Assembly (NCBI RefSeq): GCF_010974825.1
Contig: NZ_JAAILA010000007.1
Location: 62,001 to 126,000, forward strand
DNA from: Aeromonas rivipollensis
Lineage (GTDB): Bacteria > Pseudomonadota > Gammaproteobacteria > Enterobacterales > Aeromonadaceae
Length of the DNA: 64,000 nt
Reading direction: 5' to 3'
Each line of letters begins with the position of its first letter. Within the stretch, counting starts at the first letter, position 1. Made by a program: the position numbers and the translations under genes. Below are positions 33,688 through 42,736 of this stretch, one piece after another. A model generated the notes under the pieces. It was given only the letters and a program-made list of their open reading frames with translations, ran no database searches and had not been told where the DNA came from.

Positions 33688-34797
33688 ATGAACATGGATG
33701 TTCTGCTCGCTGCACTGGTTGAACAAAAGGGCTCGGATCTCTTCATCACGGTCGATGCCCCCCCCACCCTCAAGGTCAACGGACGACTGGTACCACTCGG
33801 CGATAAGCCCCTGGACAGGCAGGCGGCACTGGCGCTGGTCAGGGAGAGCCTGGACGAGGCGCACTTCGAGCGCTACCTGCACACCCGGGAGGCCAACTAC
33901 GCCATTCACCGCGAGGGGCTGGGGCGATTTCGGGTCAGCGCCTTCTGGCAGCAGGATCTGCCGGGCATGGTGCTGCGCCGCATCGAGACCCGCATTCCCA
34001 CCTTCGAGGAACTGACGCTGCCCCTCATACTCCAGGAGGTCGCCATGGCCAAGCGCGGCCTGGTGCTGTTCGTCGGCGCCACAGGGGCCGGCAAGTCCAC
34101 CACCCAGGCGGCCATGATAGGCTACCGCAACCAGCACGGCGACGGCCACATACTGACGGTGGAGGATCCGGTGGAGTTCGTCCACCAGCATGGGCGCTGC
34201 CTGGTGACCCAGCGGGAGGTGGGGATAGACACCGAATCATTCAACGTGGCCCTCAAGAATTCCATGCGCCAGGCGCCGGACGTCATCCTCATCGGCGAGA
34301 TCCGCACCCAGGAGACCATGGAGCTGGCCATCCAGTTTGCCGAGACGGGCCACCTCTGTCTCGCCACCCTGCACGCCAACAATGCCAACCAGGCGCTGGA
34401 TCGCATCCTCCATCTGGTGCCGCAGGAGAAGCATCGCCAGTTCCTGTTCGATCTCTCCTTCAACCTGCGCGCCATAGTCGCACAGCAACTGCTGCCCTCC
34501 CTTCACGGGCAGCGCCGTGTCGCCGCCTTCGAGATACTGCTCAACACCCCGCTCATCACCGACATAGTCCGCAAGGGAGAGGTGCACAGGCTCAAGGAGG
34601 TGATGATCAAATCCGGCGAACTCGGCATGCAGACCTTCGATCAGGCGCTGTTCGCCCTGTTCTGCGCCGGCCAAATTGGCTACAGTGAGGCCCTTGCCCA
34701 TGCCGACTCCGCCAACGACCTGCGACTGCTGATCAAGCTGTCGGGTCGCGAGCAGCTGGGTGCAGGCACACTCGACAACGTGACCCTGGATGAATGA
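33688..34797 (+). CDS. pilU: Accessory pilus retraction ATPase PilU
   Basis: PilT paralogue that assists PilT-dependent retraction. 369 residues with Walker A GATGAGKSTT at ~130, TVEDPVEFVHQHGRCLVTQREVG, DVILIGEIRTQETME and LATLHANNANQALDRILHLVP. It has the longer C-terminal tail typical of PilU, and LLNTPLITDIVRKGE in place of the strict AIRNLIRE. Likely co-transcribed with pilT. Confidence 0.95.
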   Translation: MNMDVLLAALVEQKGSDLFITVDAPPTLKVNGRLVPLGDKPLDRQAALALVRESLDEAHFERYLHTREANYAIHREGLGRFRVSAFWQQDLPGMVLRRIETRIPTFEELTLPLILQEVAMAKRGLVLFVGATGAGKSTTQAAMIGYRNQHGDGHILTVEDPVEFVHQHGRCLVTQREVGIDTESFNVALKNSMRQAPDVILIGEIRTQETMELAIQFAETGHLCLATLHANNANQALDRILHLVPQEKHRQFLFDLSFNLRAIVAQQLLPSLHGQRRVAAFEILLNTPLITDIVRKGEVHRLKEVMIKSGELGMQTFDQALFALFCAGQIGYSEALAHADSANDLRLLIKLSGREQLGAGTLDNVTLDE

Positions 34798-34829
34798 GGG
34801 GCGTGCGTCACCGCTAGTAAAGGACAGTT

Positions 34830-35603
34830 ATGCTGATTGTGGTTTCCCCGGCCAAGACGCTGGATTACGAGTCGCCGCTGGTGACCTCCCGTTTCACCCT
34901 GCCCGAGCTGCTGGATCACTCCGCCCGGCTGATCCACAGGGCCAGGCAGCTGGCCCCGGATCAGATCGCCAGCCTGATGAAGATCAGCGACAAGCTGGCG
35001 GGACTCAACGCCGCCCGTTTTGCCCAGTGGCAGCCGGATTTCACCCCGAGCAATGCCCGCCAGGCGCTGCTGGCCTTCAAGGGTGACGTCTACACCGGTC
35101 TGGCCGTTGAGGATTTCAGCGAGGCCGACCTCGACTTTGCCCAGGCGCACCTGCGCATGCTGTCCGGCCTCTACGGGGTGTTGCGACCGCTGGATCTGAT
35201 GATGCCCTACCGGCTGGAGATGGGGATCCGCCTCGACAACGAGCGCGGCAAGGATCTCTATCAGTTCTGGGGTGACATCATCACAGAGCACCTGAACAAG
35301 GTGCTGGCCGCACAGGGCAGCGAGGTGCTGGTCAATCTGGCGTCTGACGAATACTTCAAGTCGGTTCGCCCGGGCGCCCTGAAGGGCCGCATAGTGACTC
35401 CGGTGTTCAAGGACGAGAAAAACGGCCAGTTCAAGATCATCAGCTTCTACGCCAAGAAGGCCCGCGGCATGATGGCCCGCCACATCATCAAGCACAGGCT
35501 GACCGAGGTGACCCAGCTGACCGGGTTCAATGAGGCTGGCTACTATTTCGTGCCAGAAGAGTCCGACGATCGCACCCTGATGTTCAAGCGCGCTGAAAAT
35601 TAA
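34830..35603 (+). CDS. yaaA: Peroxide stress protein YaaA
   Basis: DUF328/UPF0246 protein, 257 residues, that limits intracellular iron and oxidative damage to DNA and proteins in E. coli. It starts [17 protein letters not shown] and has [45 protein letters not shown], then [13 protein letters not shown] and [14 protein letters not shown]. It starts 32 nt after pilU with its own ribosome-binding site. Confidence 0.95.
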   Translation: MLIVVSPAKTLDYESPLVTSRFTLPELLDHSARLIHRARQLAPDQIASLMKISDKLAGLNAARFAQWQPDFTPSNARQALLAFKGDVYTGLAVEDFSEADLDFAQAHLRMLSGLYGVLRPLDLMMPYRLEMGIRLDNERGKDLYQFWGDIITEHLNKVLAAQGSEVLVNLASDEYFKSVRPGALKGRIVTPVFKDEKNGQFKIISFYAKKARGMMARHIIKHRLTEVTQLTGFNEAGYYFVPEESDDRTLMFKRAEN

Positions 35604-35679
35604 TTACAAATGGAGGGAACCAAGTTCGGGATCCCCGGGTCTGAACCTATGAATCCTCTGTTGTAAGCACTTTTTGTTG

Positions 35680-35706
35680 GCCGACGTTCATGCGTCGGCT
35701 TTTTTC
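35680..35706 (+). terminator. Terminator after yaaA
   Basis: GCCGACG / CGTCGGC stem with a 6-nt loop followed by TTTTTT, 77 nt past the yaaA stop. Confidence 0.9.
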
Positions 35707-35745
35707 TGCGCGCTTATCTCCACGGGCCCGGGTGACAGGCAGCAA

Positions 35746-35770
35746 AACGGCCATCCGAGGATGGCCGTTG
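35746..35770 (-). terminator. Terminator after srmB
   Basis: AACGGCCATCC / GGATGGCCGTT stem with a 2-nt centre, followed on the minus strand by TTTTGC. Confidence 0.8.
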
Positions 35771-35784
35771 CAGCAGGCATGAGC

Positions 35785-37008
35785 TTATTTCTTTTTCTTC
35801 TTGGCGCTCTTTTTCTTACCATCCTTCGGCTTTTTCTTCTTCACCGGCACCCGCGCCTCCTTGTGTCGTGGGCGCAGCTCATCGATCACCCGGCGCTTGA
35901 GGCGCTCCTCGGTGTAGCGCTCTATCTTGGCGACCATGGCCATGTCGTGGGCTTCTACCAGACTGATGGCACAGCCACGGTTGCCGGCGCGGCCTGTACG
36001 GCCGATGCGGTGGACGTAGACGTCGGTGCCGTAGGGCATGTCGTAGTTGATGACGTGGCTGACGTTGGGCAGGTCGATGCCCCGGGCGGCTACATCGGTG
36101 GCGATGAGGAAGGGTACCTCCCCTTCATGGAACTTGCGGATCGACTCGACGCGCTTGCTCTGCTCCATCTCGCCACGGATCCAGGCACAGGAGACACCGG
36201 CCGCCTGCAACTGGCCGGAGAGCTCCGCCAGCCGCTCGCGGGTCTTGACGAAGACGATGGCCTTCTGGGTCTGGGGATCCTTCAGAATGTGGATCAGCAG
36301 CGCCAGCTTGTGGGCGGCGTCATCGGCCAGGTGCACCCACTGGGTGATGGGGCGGCGCTCGCTGCGGGGCGGCTCGGCATGCAGCTCCACCGGATCTTTG
36401 AGGATCTCGCTCGCGAACTTCTCGAGACCGGCCCCTTCCAGGGTGGCGGAGAACAACATGGTGTGCTTGCGGTAGCGCGCCTCGGCCACGATCCGGTTCA
36501 CATCCTTGATGAAGCCCATGTCCAGCATGCGGTCCGCTTCATCCAGCACCAGCACCTCGATGTCGTGGCTCTCGAACTCTTCCTTTTCTATGTACTCCAG
36601 CAGGCGACCCGGGGTGGCCACCACTATGTCGGTGGTCTTGGTCAGGGCAGGCAGCTGCTCTTCATGGCTGACGCCGCCGATGATGGTCTCGATGCTGAGG
36701 TGGGTATGCACCGCCAGCGCCCTGGCATGGGCACTGACCTGCAGCGCCAGCTCGCGGGTCGGAGTCAGGATCAGCATGCGGCACGGGCCCGGCTTGCGAC
36801 GCGGGAAGTCCAGCAGGTGCTGCATGGCGGGCAGCAGGAAGGCGGCTGTCTTGCCGGTACCGGTCGGAGCTGATGCCAGAATATCGCGGCCGTCCAGGGC
36901 TGGCTCCAGCACCATCTGCTGAATGGTGGTGGGGCGGGTGAAACCCATCTCGGCCAAGGCCCGGTTGAGGGCTGGATTCAGGTCGAAATCATCAAAGGAC
37001 TGGCTCAT
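35785..37008 (-). CDS. srmB: ATP-dependent RNA helicase SrmB
   Basis: DEAD-box helicase for early 50S assembly, 407 residues. Q motif FTRPTTIQQMVLEPAL, Walker A APTGTGKTAAF, PTRELALQV, motif II VLDEADRMLDMGF, motif III SAT, IATDVAARGIDLPNVSHVIN and HRIGRTGRAG are all present. The tail is almost pure lysine from ~385, likely for RNA contact. It is divergent from trmN6 as in E. coli, which supports SrmB over RhlE or RhlB. Confidence 0.94.
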   Translation of the reverse strand: MSQSFDDFDLNPALNRALAEMGFTRPTTIQQMVLEPALDGRDILASAPTGTGKTAAFLLPAMQHLLDFPRRKPGPCRMLILTPTRELALQVSAHARALAVHTHLSIETIIGGVSHEEQLPALTKTTDIVVATPGRLLEYIEKEEFESHDIEVLVLDEADRMLDMGFIKDVNRIVAEARYRKHTMLFSATLEGAGLEKFASEILKDPVELHAEPPRSERRPITQWVHLADDAAHKLALLIHILKDPQTQKAIVFVKTRERLAELSGQLQAAGVSCAWIRGEMEQSKRVESIRKFHEGEVPFLIATDVAARGIDLPNVSHVINYDMPYGTDVYVHRIGRTGRAGNRGCAISLVEAHDMAMVAKIERYTEERLKRRVIDELRPRHKEARVPVKKKKPKDGKKKSAKKKKK

Positions 37009-37136
37009 GGCAATACTCGGTCATTAAGGAAGCGGCTGATTATAGGCGATTATGCCGCCGGCTCCTATGGCGACTGTGGCTTAGCCGCTATAATCGCCGA
37101 CCATTTTCGCCATGGCAGACGAGCAACGAGGGTCAG

Positions 37137-37847
37137 ATGGGACGTAGCAGCGGTTTTACCTTCAAACAATTTCACATCGACCATGACCGCTGTGCCATGA
37201 AGGTGGGCACCGACGGCATCCTGCTGGGGGCCTGGGCGTCGGTCGACAACGCCCACCGAATCCTCGACATCGGCACCGGCAGCGGCCTGATCGCCCTGAT
37301 GCTGGCACAGCGCAGCACGAACGACTGCCGGATCGACGGGGTGGAGCTGGATAAGGATGCAGCGGACCAGGCCAGGGATAACGTGGCAGCCTCCCCCTGG
37401 GCCCCCCGGGTCAGCATCATAGAGAGCGCCATTCAGGATTATCAGGCGGCTCCTTACGATCTCATCGTCTCCAACCCTCCCTATTTCGTGGCAGGCCAGG
37501 TATTTAGCGATCCGGCCAGGGCACTAGCCCGTCACACTGGCGCGCTCGATCCCCATGCGCTGCTGGCGGCAAGCCGTCGTCTGCTGAGTCAGAATGGACG
37601 GCTGGCGCTGGTGCTGCCCACCGCCATGGCAGATGAAATTTTATGCATCTCGGCAGATTATGATCTGTACAGCCTTTGTTATACAGCTGTTATCACCAGG
37701 GAGGGGAAAGAGGCAAATCGCGTTTTATTGCTACTTGGCAGAGGATTAAGCAGGTGTGAGCAGGGTGAGATTGTGATCCATTCTACTGCCGGAGGCTATT
37801 CCGACAGATACATCCAACTAACCAACCCCTTCTATTTGAAGATGTAA
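37137..37847 (+). CDS. trmN6: tRNA1(Val) (adenine(37)-N6)-methyltransferase
   Basis: AdoMet-dependent enzyme (YfiC) that makes m6A37 in tRNA1(Val). 236 residues with FTFKQFHIDHDRCAMKVGTDGILLGAW, the AdoMet motif ILDIGTGSGLIALMLAQR, the catalytic NPPY in LIVSNPPYFVAGQVF, and KEANRVLLLLGR. Divergent from srmB. The last ~200 bp are visibly more AT-rich than neighbouring coding DNA. Confidence 0.93.
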   Translation: MGRSSGFTFKQFHIDHDRCAMKVGTDGILLGAWASVDNAHRILDIGTGSGLIALMLAQRSTNDCRIDGVELDKDAADQARDNVAASPWAPRVSIIESAIQDYQAAPYDLIVSNPPYFVAGQVFSDPARALARHTGALDPHALLAASRRLLSQNGRLALVLPTAMADEILCISADYDLYSLCYTAVITREGKEANRVLLLLGRGLSRCEQGEIVIHSTAGGYSDRYIQLTNPFYLKM

Positions 37848-38038
37848 ATTTCGCCTTGAACTATTTTTTCACATCATTATGCTGACTAGCAAACGAGCGC
37901 CCGCTCAAGACCAGCTCAAACCACTGGTGGCGATGAAAAAAGCAGCGGGGCTCCTTTTTTTTACCCCTGAACAACGCCGGTCACTGACCAATAAAAAACT
38001 ATAACAAGCAATAGTTTACAAGACAGACGAGGTTGAAC

Positions 38039-39346
38039 TTGACGAAATCACTCACATTGTCCGATGTACTCGGATTGGGCTTCATGACCTTCGCCTTCTA
38101 TCTGGGCGCAGGCAACATCATCTTCCCGCCCCTGGCCGGTTACATGGCGGGTGAGCACCTCTCCCTGGCCATGCTGGGCTTCCTGGTGACCGCCGTGGGC
38201 CTGCCCCTCATCACCATTCTCGCCGTCGCCAAGGCCGGCAACGGCTGGGCCGGCATGACCAAGTTGCTGCCCACAGGCGTTGCCACCGCGCTGGCCGTCG
38301 CCATCTACATCATCATAGGCCCGGCCTTCGCCGCTCCCCGTACCGGCCTGGTGGCCTACGAGATTGGTCTCAAGCCCTTCCTCGGCGACATGGGTCAATC
38401 CGGTCTGGCCGCCTACACCGTGGTCTTCTTCGGTATCGCCATCCTGGTCTCCCTCAATCAGGGCAAGCTGATGGATGCCATCGGCAAATACCTGACCCCC
38501 GTGCTGATGCTGCTGCTGCTGACCCTGGCCGTCGGCGTCTTCGTCGCCCCCCAGGGCACCATGCCCGCCGCGTCCGGCGACTATCAGCACAGCCCCCTGG
38601 TGAAAGGGATCCTGGAAGGCTACAACACCATGGATACCCTGGCGTCCCTGATGTTCGGCGCCCTGATCGTCGATCTGCTGCGCAAGAAAGGCATTCACGA
38701 CTATCAGAGCCAGTTCAAGTACCTGGCCATCGCCGGCATCATCTCCGCCATCGGCCTGTCCGTGGTCTATGTCTCCCTGTTCCAGCTGGGTAACACCGCG
38801 GCCGGTGTCGCCACCGACGTCAGCAATGGCGGCGCCATCGTCAACGCCTACGTGCTGAGCCTGTTCGGTCAGCCGGGTCAGTTCATCCTGGCAGCCATCA
38901 TCACCCTGGCCTGTTTCACCACGGCCGTGGGCCTTATCTCCGCCTGCTCCGACTTCTTCCACAATCTCACCGGCGTGAGCTACCAGAAGCTGGTGGTACT
39001 GCTGGGTGTCGTCTGTGCCGTGGTGGCCAACGTCGGCCTGAGCCAGCTCATCAGCCTCTCCATCCCGGTGCTGGTCGCCATCTATCCGGTGGCCGTGGCC
39101 CTGGTGCTGGTCACCTTCCTGAAGGGTTACTTCGGGCGTCCCCGCCTGGTGTTCCGCTCCGTGCTGCTGGTTGCCTTCCTGTTCGGCTGCCTGGATGGTC
39201 TGGGTGCCGCCGGCATGAAGATGGATGCGTTCGCCTTCCTGCCGCTGTTCGACAAGGGCCTGGCCTGGTTGCTGCCCACCCTGCTGGCCTGCGGCCTGGG
39301 CACCCTGGTGCGCGGTGGTGACAAGCTGGCCGCCGAAGCCGCCTGA
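38039..39346 (+). CDS. brnQ: Branched-chain amino acid transporter BrnQ (LIVCS family)
   Basis: Cation-coupled importer of Leu, Ile and Val. A TTG at 38039, six nt after GAGG, gives 435 residues beginning TKSLTLSDVLGLGFMTFAF and lines up with known BrnQ starts. A TTG two codons earlier is the alternative. It has the signature FYLGAGNIIFPPLAGYMAG, FAAPRTGLVAYEIG and twelve or so hydrophobic segments. The 190 nt upstream are AT-rich without a clear attenuator. A terminator follows. Confidence 0.93.
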   Translation: MTKSLTLSDVLGLGFMTFAFYLGAGNIIFPPLAGYMAGEHLSLAMLGFLVTAVGLPLITILAVAKAGNGWAGMTKLLPTGVATALAVAIYIIIGPAFAAPRTGLVAYEIGLKPFLGDMGQSGLAAYTVVFFGIAILVSLNQGKLMDAIGKYLTPVLMLLLLTLAVGVFVAPQGTMPAASGDYQHSPLVKGILEGYNTMDTLASLMFGALIVDLLRKKGIHDYQSQFKYLAIAGIISAIGLSVVYVSLFQLGNTAAGVATDVSNGGAIVNAYVLSLFGQPGQFILAAIITLACFTTAVGLISACSDFFHNLTGVSYQKLVVLLGVVCAVVANVGLSQLISLSIPVLVAIYPVAVALVLVTFLKGYFGRPRLVFRSVLLVAFLFGCLDGLGAAGMKMDAFAFLPLFDKGLAWLLPTLLACGLGTLVRGGDKLAAEAA

Positions 39347-39368
39347 TCCTCATCCCAACGACATGAAA

Positions 39369-39393
39369 AAGAGGCCAGCTTTCGCTGGCCTCT
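39369..39393 (+). terminator. Terminator after brnQ
   Basis: GAGGCCAGC-TTTC-GCTGGCCTC stem-loop followed by TTTC and a further T-rich stretch, 22 nt past the brnQ stop. Confidence 0.88.
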
Positions 39394-39432
39394 TTCATTT
39401 TTGCAACTGTGCATGGCAAATCGGGTTAGTAC

Positions 39433-39660
39433 TCAGAGCACGGATGCCGGCTTGGGCTTGCCGGCCAGGCCGTACCAGTGGCTCTCGACCTGGCCGGCAT
39501 GCCAGCGCAGGCTGCCCCAGGGCTGCTCACTCTGCCAGCGCGGGAAGTTGATCTGCACGCTGTTGTCTTCGTACTTGTAGAGGGAAGTGCTGATCTGGAT
39601 ATCCGACAGGATAAGCAGCAGCACCCCACAGATGACAGTCCATTTCAGCATCGTCCACAT
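39433..39660 (-). CDS. Small single-pass membrane protein, unknown function
   Basis: 75 residues with one N-terminal hydrophobic helix (MWTMLKWTVICGVLLLILS) and a polar, Trp-rich remainder (RWQSEQPWGSLRWHAGQVESHWYGLAG). The ATG lies 5 nt after the cheX stop, so it is probably translated from the zur-cheX transcript. I do not recognise the family. An uncleaved signal anchor facing the periplasm is plausible. Confidence 0.55.
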   Translation of the reverse strand: MWTMLKWTVICGVLLLILSDIQISTSLYKYEDNSVQINFPRWQSEQPWGSLRWHAGQVESHWYGLAGKPKPASVL

Positions 39661-39665
39661 GGCGG

Positions 39666-40127
39666 TTACTCGAAGCAGATCTCTATGGTGGCACGGCCGT
39701 ATTCGGAATCGAACGGCATCATGATCTTGGCACCGTCAGCCCTGTGGGTGATGGTGTGATTGGGGCCGGAGACTATGATGGGGGTCGCCATGTCGAACTC
39801 ATAGCCCTTCTCCCCCAGCATGCGCTTGGCGCCGCCGGTCACCATGTTGGTGATCTCGCCCACCATGTCGGTCACCTCTTCGTTGATGGTGGCCGGTGCC
39901 TCCCCCAGCATGCGGCGCATGATCTCCAGCGCCAGCCCCTTCTCGAAGCTGATGGAGAGCGATCCCCGGGTCTGCGGACCCACCATGCCGATGAGGCCGG
40001 AGACATCCCCCCGCGCCAGCTCGTCCGTCTTGCGCTTGGGCGCGCCGGGTTTGAGCTCCAGCTGTGCCATGGTAGAGAGCACATTGAGCAGGGAGAGCAA
40101 GAACGGGTTTACAAAATCAGCCTTCAT
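39666..40127 (-). CDS. cheX: CheX/CheC-like chemotaxis phosphatase
   Basis: CheX-fold protein, a CheY-P phosphatase family, 153 residues from the ATG at 40127 that follows AGGAAGTGAAG. A GTG six nt upstream is less likely. The phosphatase-type helix EVTDMVGEITNMVTGGAKRML carries the E-x2-N pair. GLIGMVGPQTRGSLSISFEKGLALEIM and a C-terminal PFDSEYGRATIEICF are also seen. It overlaps the 3' end of zur by 11 nt, far from other chemotaxis genes. The target response regulator is unknown. Confidence 0.82.
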   Translation of the reverse strand: MKADFVNPFLLSLLNVLSTMAQLELKPGAPKRKTDELARGDVSGLIGMVGPQTRGSLSISFEKGLALEIMRRMLGEAPATINEEVTDMVGEITNMVTGGAKRMLGEKGYEFDMATPIIVSGPNHTITHRADGAKIMMPFDSEYGRATIEICFE

Positions 40128-40575
40128 CTTCACTTCCTAGGGTGTCAGAGCAACGAGCACATTGACCATGGGCCTCTATGGTCTTGTTGGTAATAGTAAA
40201 ACCATGCTGGTGAGCCTGCTCGGAAAAGGCGCTGTCGATGGCCGGATCGTGCAGCTCCACCACCTCCTTGCAGCGATCGCAGATCAGCAGCTGCATGGGA
40301 TGGGCATGGTCAAAGTGGCAGCAGAAGATGAAGGCGTTGAGCGACTCCACCTTGTGGGCAAACCCCTGCTCGAGCAGAAAGTCGAGCGCCCGGTAGACGG
40401 TGGGGGGTTTGGCATGTGCCTCGGTCTGCTGCAACTGGGCCAGCAGATCGTAGGCGCTGATGGCATTGCCATGGGCGGCAAGCAGCCGGAACACCTGGCG
40501 CCGGGTCGGGGTGAAACGGATCCCCCGCTGGTCGCAGAGACGTTCCGCTCGTTGTAGAAGTAGGTCTTGATTCAT
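40117..40575 (-). CDS. zur: Zinc uptake regulator Zur (Fur family)
   Basis: Zn2+-responsive repressor, 152 residues from the ATG at 40575. Winged-helix domain [29 protein letters not shown], then [31 protein letters not shown], followed by the metal-binding dimerisation domain with CDRC and CARC pairs ([21 protein letters not shown]) that form the structural zinc site. The CCH-type pattern favours Zur over Fur. Divergent from dusA. Confidence 0.92.
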   Translation of the reverse strand: MNQDLLLQRAERLCDQRGIRFTPTRRQVFRLLAAHGNAISAYDLLAQLQQTEAHAKPPTVYRALDFLLEQGFAHKVESLNAFIFCCHFDHAHPMQLLICDRCKEVVELHDPAIDSAFSEQAHQHGFTITNKTIEAHGQCARCSDTLGSEDEG

Positions 40576-40711
40576 GATCACGCAGATACCCTGTCAATTA
40601 GCCGGATACTATCACAGGGCCCCCTGTGCGCGGCGACAAAATTCATTTTCTGAGGCCGTCTCACCTTGTGGTAGAATCCGGCCCCTTATTTTGCCAACCC
40701 GGATGATTTTT

Positions 40712-41698
40712 ATGCAGGCGCAGCGCTTCTCCATCGCCCCCATGCTGGACTGGACCGATCGGCATTGCCGTTATTTCCACCGTCTGATGACCCGCCAGAC
40801 ACTGCTCTATACCGAGATGGTGACCACGGGCGCCATCATCCATGGCAAAGGGGACTATCTGGGTTACAGCGAGCAGGAACATCCCCTCGCCCTGCAGCTG
40901 GGTGGCAGCAATCCGGCGGACCTGGCCCGTTGTGCCAAGCTGGCCGAGGAGCGCGGCTATGACGAGATCAACCTCAACGTGGGCTGCCCCTCCGATCGCG
41001 TCCAGAACGGCCGTTTCGGCGCCTGTCTGATGGGGGAGCCCGCCCTGGTGGCCGACTGCGTCAAGGCGATGCGCGATGTGGTGGGCATTCCGGTGACAGT
41101 GAAGACCCGCATCGGCATCGATGATCAGGACTCCTACGAATTCTTGCAGGCCTTCATCGAGCAGGTGCGCGATGCCGGCTGCGAGACCTTCATCGTCCAC
41201 GCCCGCAAGGCCTGGCTGAGCGGCCTGAGCCCGAAAGAGAACCGCGAGATCCCGCCGCTGGACTACCCGCGCGTCTATAGGATCAAGCAGGACTATCCCG
41301 AGCTGACCATAGCCCTCAACGGCGGGGTCAACTCCCTCGAACAGACCCTGGAGCACCTGCAACAGGTGGACGGGGTCATGATGGGGCGCGAGGCGTACCA
41401 GAACCCCTATATCCTGGCCGAAGTCGACAGTCGGATATTCGGTCTGGGGGGCGAGGTGCCGAGCCGCCACGAGGTGGTGCGCATGATGCTGCCCTACATG
41501 GAACAGGAGCTGGCCAAGGGCAACTACCTCTCCCACATGACCCGTCACATGCTGGGCCTGTTCCAGAACATGCAGGGGGCCCGTGCCTGGCGCCGCCACC
41601 TGAGCGAGAACGCCTGCAAACCCGGGGCAGGTATCCAAGTGGTGCTGGACGCCATGGCCAAGGTGCCCGAATTCGCCCCGACCGAATCGGTGGAGTAA
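40712..41698 (+). CDS. dusA: tRNA-dihydrouridine(20/20a) synthase DusA
   Basis: FMN enzyme that reduces U20/U20a in tRNA. The ATG at 40712, five nt after GGATGA, gives 328 residues. The frame is open for 46 codons upstream without resemblance to the family. It has [40 protein letters not shown], the catalytic cysteine in [22 protein letters not shown] and [17 protein letters not shown]. Divergent from zur. A small membrane protein follows 2 nt later. Confidence 0.95.
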   Translation: MQAQRFSIAPMLDWTDRHCRYFHRLMTRQTLLYTEMVTTGAIIHGKGDYLGYSEQEHPLALQLGGSNPADLARCAKLAEERGYDEINLNVGCPSDRVQNGRFGACLMGEPALVADCVKAMRDVVGIPVTVKTRIGIDDQDSYEFLQAFIEQVRDAGCETFIVHARKAWLSGLSPKENREIPPLDYPRVYRIKQDYPELTIALNGGVNSLEQTLEHLQQVDGVMMGREAYQNPYILAEVDSRIFGLGGEVPSRHEVVRMMLPYMEQELAKGNYLSHMTRHMLGLFQNMQGARAWRRHLSENACKPGAGIQVVLDAMAKVPEFAPTESVE

Positions 41699-41700
41699 AC

Positions 41701-41850
41701 ATGTATCGCTTCACCGGTTCCTGGCTGCACAAGGCGCTGGTTCGCCTCTGTGCCGGCATGCTGGCCATCCTCGGCATCAAGCTCAGCGCCTTCTACCTGC
41801 TCGGGCTCCTGATAGTGCTCGGTCTGCACAGGGAGCAGTTGCTCGGCTGA
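41701..41850 (+). CDS. Small hydrophobic protein downstream of dusA
   Basis: 49 residues (MYRFTGSWLHKALVRLCAG, then a helix LAILGIKLSAFYLLGLLIVLGL and a short basic tail). The ATG is 2 nt after the dusA stop, and the gene ends just before a strong terminator, which suggests it is genuinely translated from the dusA mRNA. In E. coli pspG follows dusA, but I see no similarity to PspG. Function unknown. Confidence 0.6.
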   Translation: MYRFTGSWLHKALVRLCAGMLAILGIKLSAFYLLGLLIVLGLHREQLLG

Positions 41851-41875
41851 CCCCGTCGGCCCCCAGGCAAGAAAA

Positions 41876-41902
41876 AGCCGGAACAGCGATGTTCCGGCTT
41901 TT
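41876..41902. terminator. Bidirectional terminator after dusA and its neighbour
   Basis: AAGCCGGAAC / GTTCCGGCTT stem with a 6-nt loop, followed by TTTTT on the plus strand and with AAAA on the other side. Confidence 0.92.
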
Positions 41903-41924
41903 TTATCTGGATGGTGGCGCCCGC

Positions 41925-42350
41925 TCACTCCTCCAGCGCCACAAACTGCAATTCCGGAGGGGAAGAGGTCAGCACATCGGCGCAGTAATCCCAGGTCGAG
42001 ATGCGATAGTGCTGCAAGTCCTCGTCCAGGTGCAGGCCATCGGACTCCTGATGGAACCAGCTGGCGAAGCGGGATGGGGTGATCAGCTGGATCTGCTCCT
42101 CGATGACGTGGCTGTCCCGCCCTTCCGCCAGATCGCAATCCTCCATCACCCTCACGGCGAAGATATGGCGGAAACTGACCCGGCACAGCGGCTGCGGCGG
42201 CAGATCTATGCTGCGGGCACGCCCCAACACAACCGTCAGATTGTCACTCCAGATATCCTGATGCAGTTCGGCCACAACCAGGCCGGGGGGAAGTTGGCGG
42301 GAGGGTGCCCAGGGCACGGCCACCTGCCGGATGGCATTCTTCTGTTCCAT
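41925..42350 (-). CDS. Conserved hypothetical protein
   Basis: 141-residue soluble protein from the ATG at 42350, which follows GAGGTGGAT. Longer starts lack a ribosome-binding site. No signal peptide or membrane segment is present. It is rich in acidic residues and Trp (ELHQDIWSDNLTVVLGR, SWFHQESDGLHLDEDLQHYRISTWDY). I do not recognise the family. It stands between the dusA terminator and the hupA gene, transcribed in the same direction as hupA. Confidence 0.6.
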   Translation of the reverse strand: MEQKNAIRQVAVPWAPSRQLPPGLVVAELHQDIWSDNLTVVLGRARSIDLPPQPLCRVSFRHIFAVRVMEDCDLAEGRDSHVIEEQIQLITPSRFASWFHQESDGLHLDEDLQHYRISTWDYCADVLTSSPPELQFVALEE

Positions 42351-42420
42351 ATCCACCTCACTACAGCGCATGCCATATCCTGAGTGTATCTGAAACAAAT
42401 TTTAACGAAGATGGCAAGAA

Positions 42421-42443
42421 AAAACCCGGCAGGCGCCGGGTTT
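42421..42443 (-). terminator. Terminator after hupA
   Basis: AAACCCGGC-AGGC-GCCGGGTTT stem-loop, followed on the minus strand by TTTTC, 21 nt beyond the hupA stop. Confidence 0.9.
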
Positions 42444-42463
42444 CATTTGATTACTTTACGCGA

Positions 42464-42736
42464 TTACTTGACGGCGTCTTTCAGCGCCTTGCCTGCCACA
42501 AAGGACGGCACATTGGCGGCTGCAATCTGGATCTCTTTACCAGTTTGCGGGTTGCGACCGGTGCGGCCCGCGCGATGGTTGACCTTGAAGGTACCAAAAC
42601 CCACCAACTGAACGGCATCGCCCTCTTTCAGGCTCTGGGTAATACCATTGATGATCTCTTCCAGAGCAACTTTGGCCTGACCTTTGCTCAGGTCTGCTTT
42701 GGCGGCAATTGCATCGACAAGTTGAGCTTTGTTCAT
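42464..42736 (-). CDS. hupA: DNA-binding protein HU-alpha
   Basis: Histone-like nucleoid protein, 90 residues from [22 protein letters not shown] with AAAGGAAATGTT upstream. It has the HU/IHF signature [45 protein letters not shown], read in overlapping parts. The sequence is closer to HupA than HupB. It is divergent from rsd, with a 338-nt intergenic region described separately. Confidence 0.95.
   Translation of the reverse strand: MNKAQLVDAIAAKADLSKGQAKVALEEIINGITQSLKEGDAVQLVGFGTFKVNHRAGRTGRNPQTGKEIQIAAANVPSFVAGKALKDAVK

Noticed and set aside
37848..38038. Leucine/valine attenuator leader for brnQ
   Set aside because: No short frame rich in Leu, Ile or Val codons and no pair of competing hairpins. 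Only a T-rich stretch near 37950-37965.
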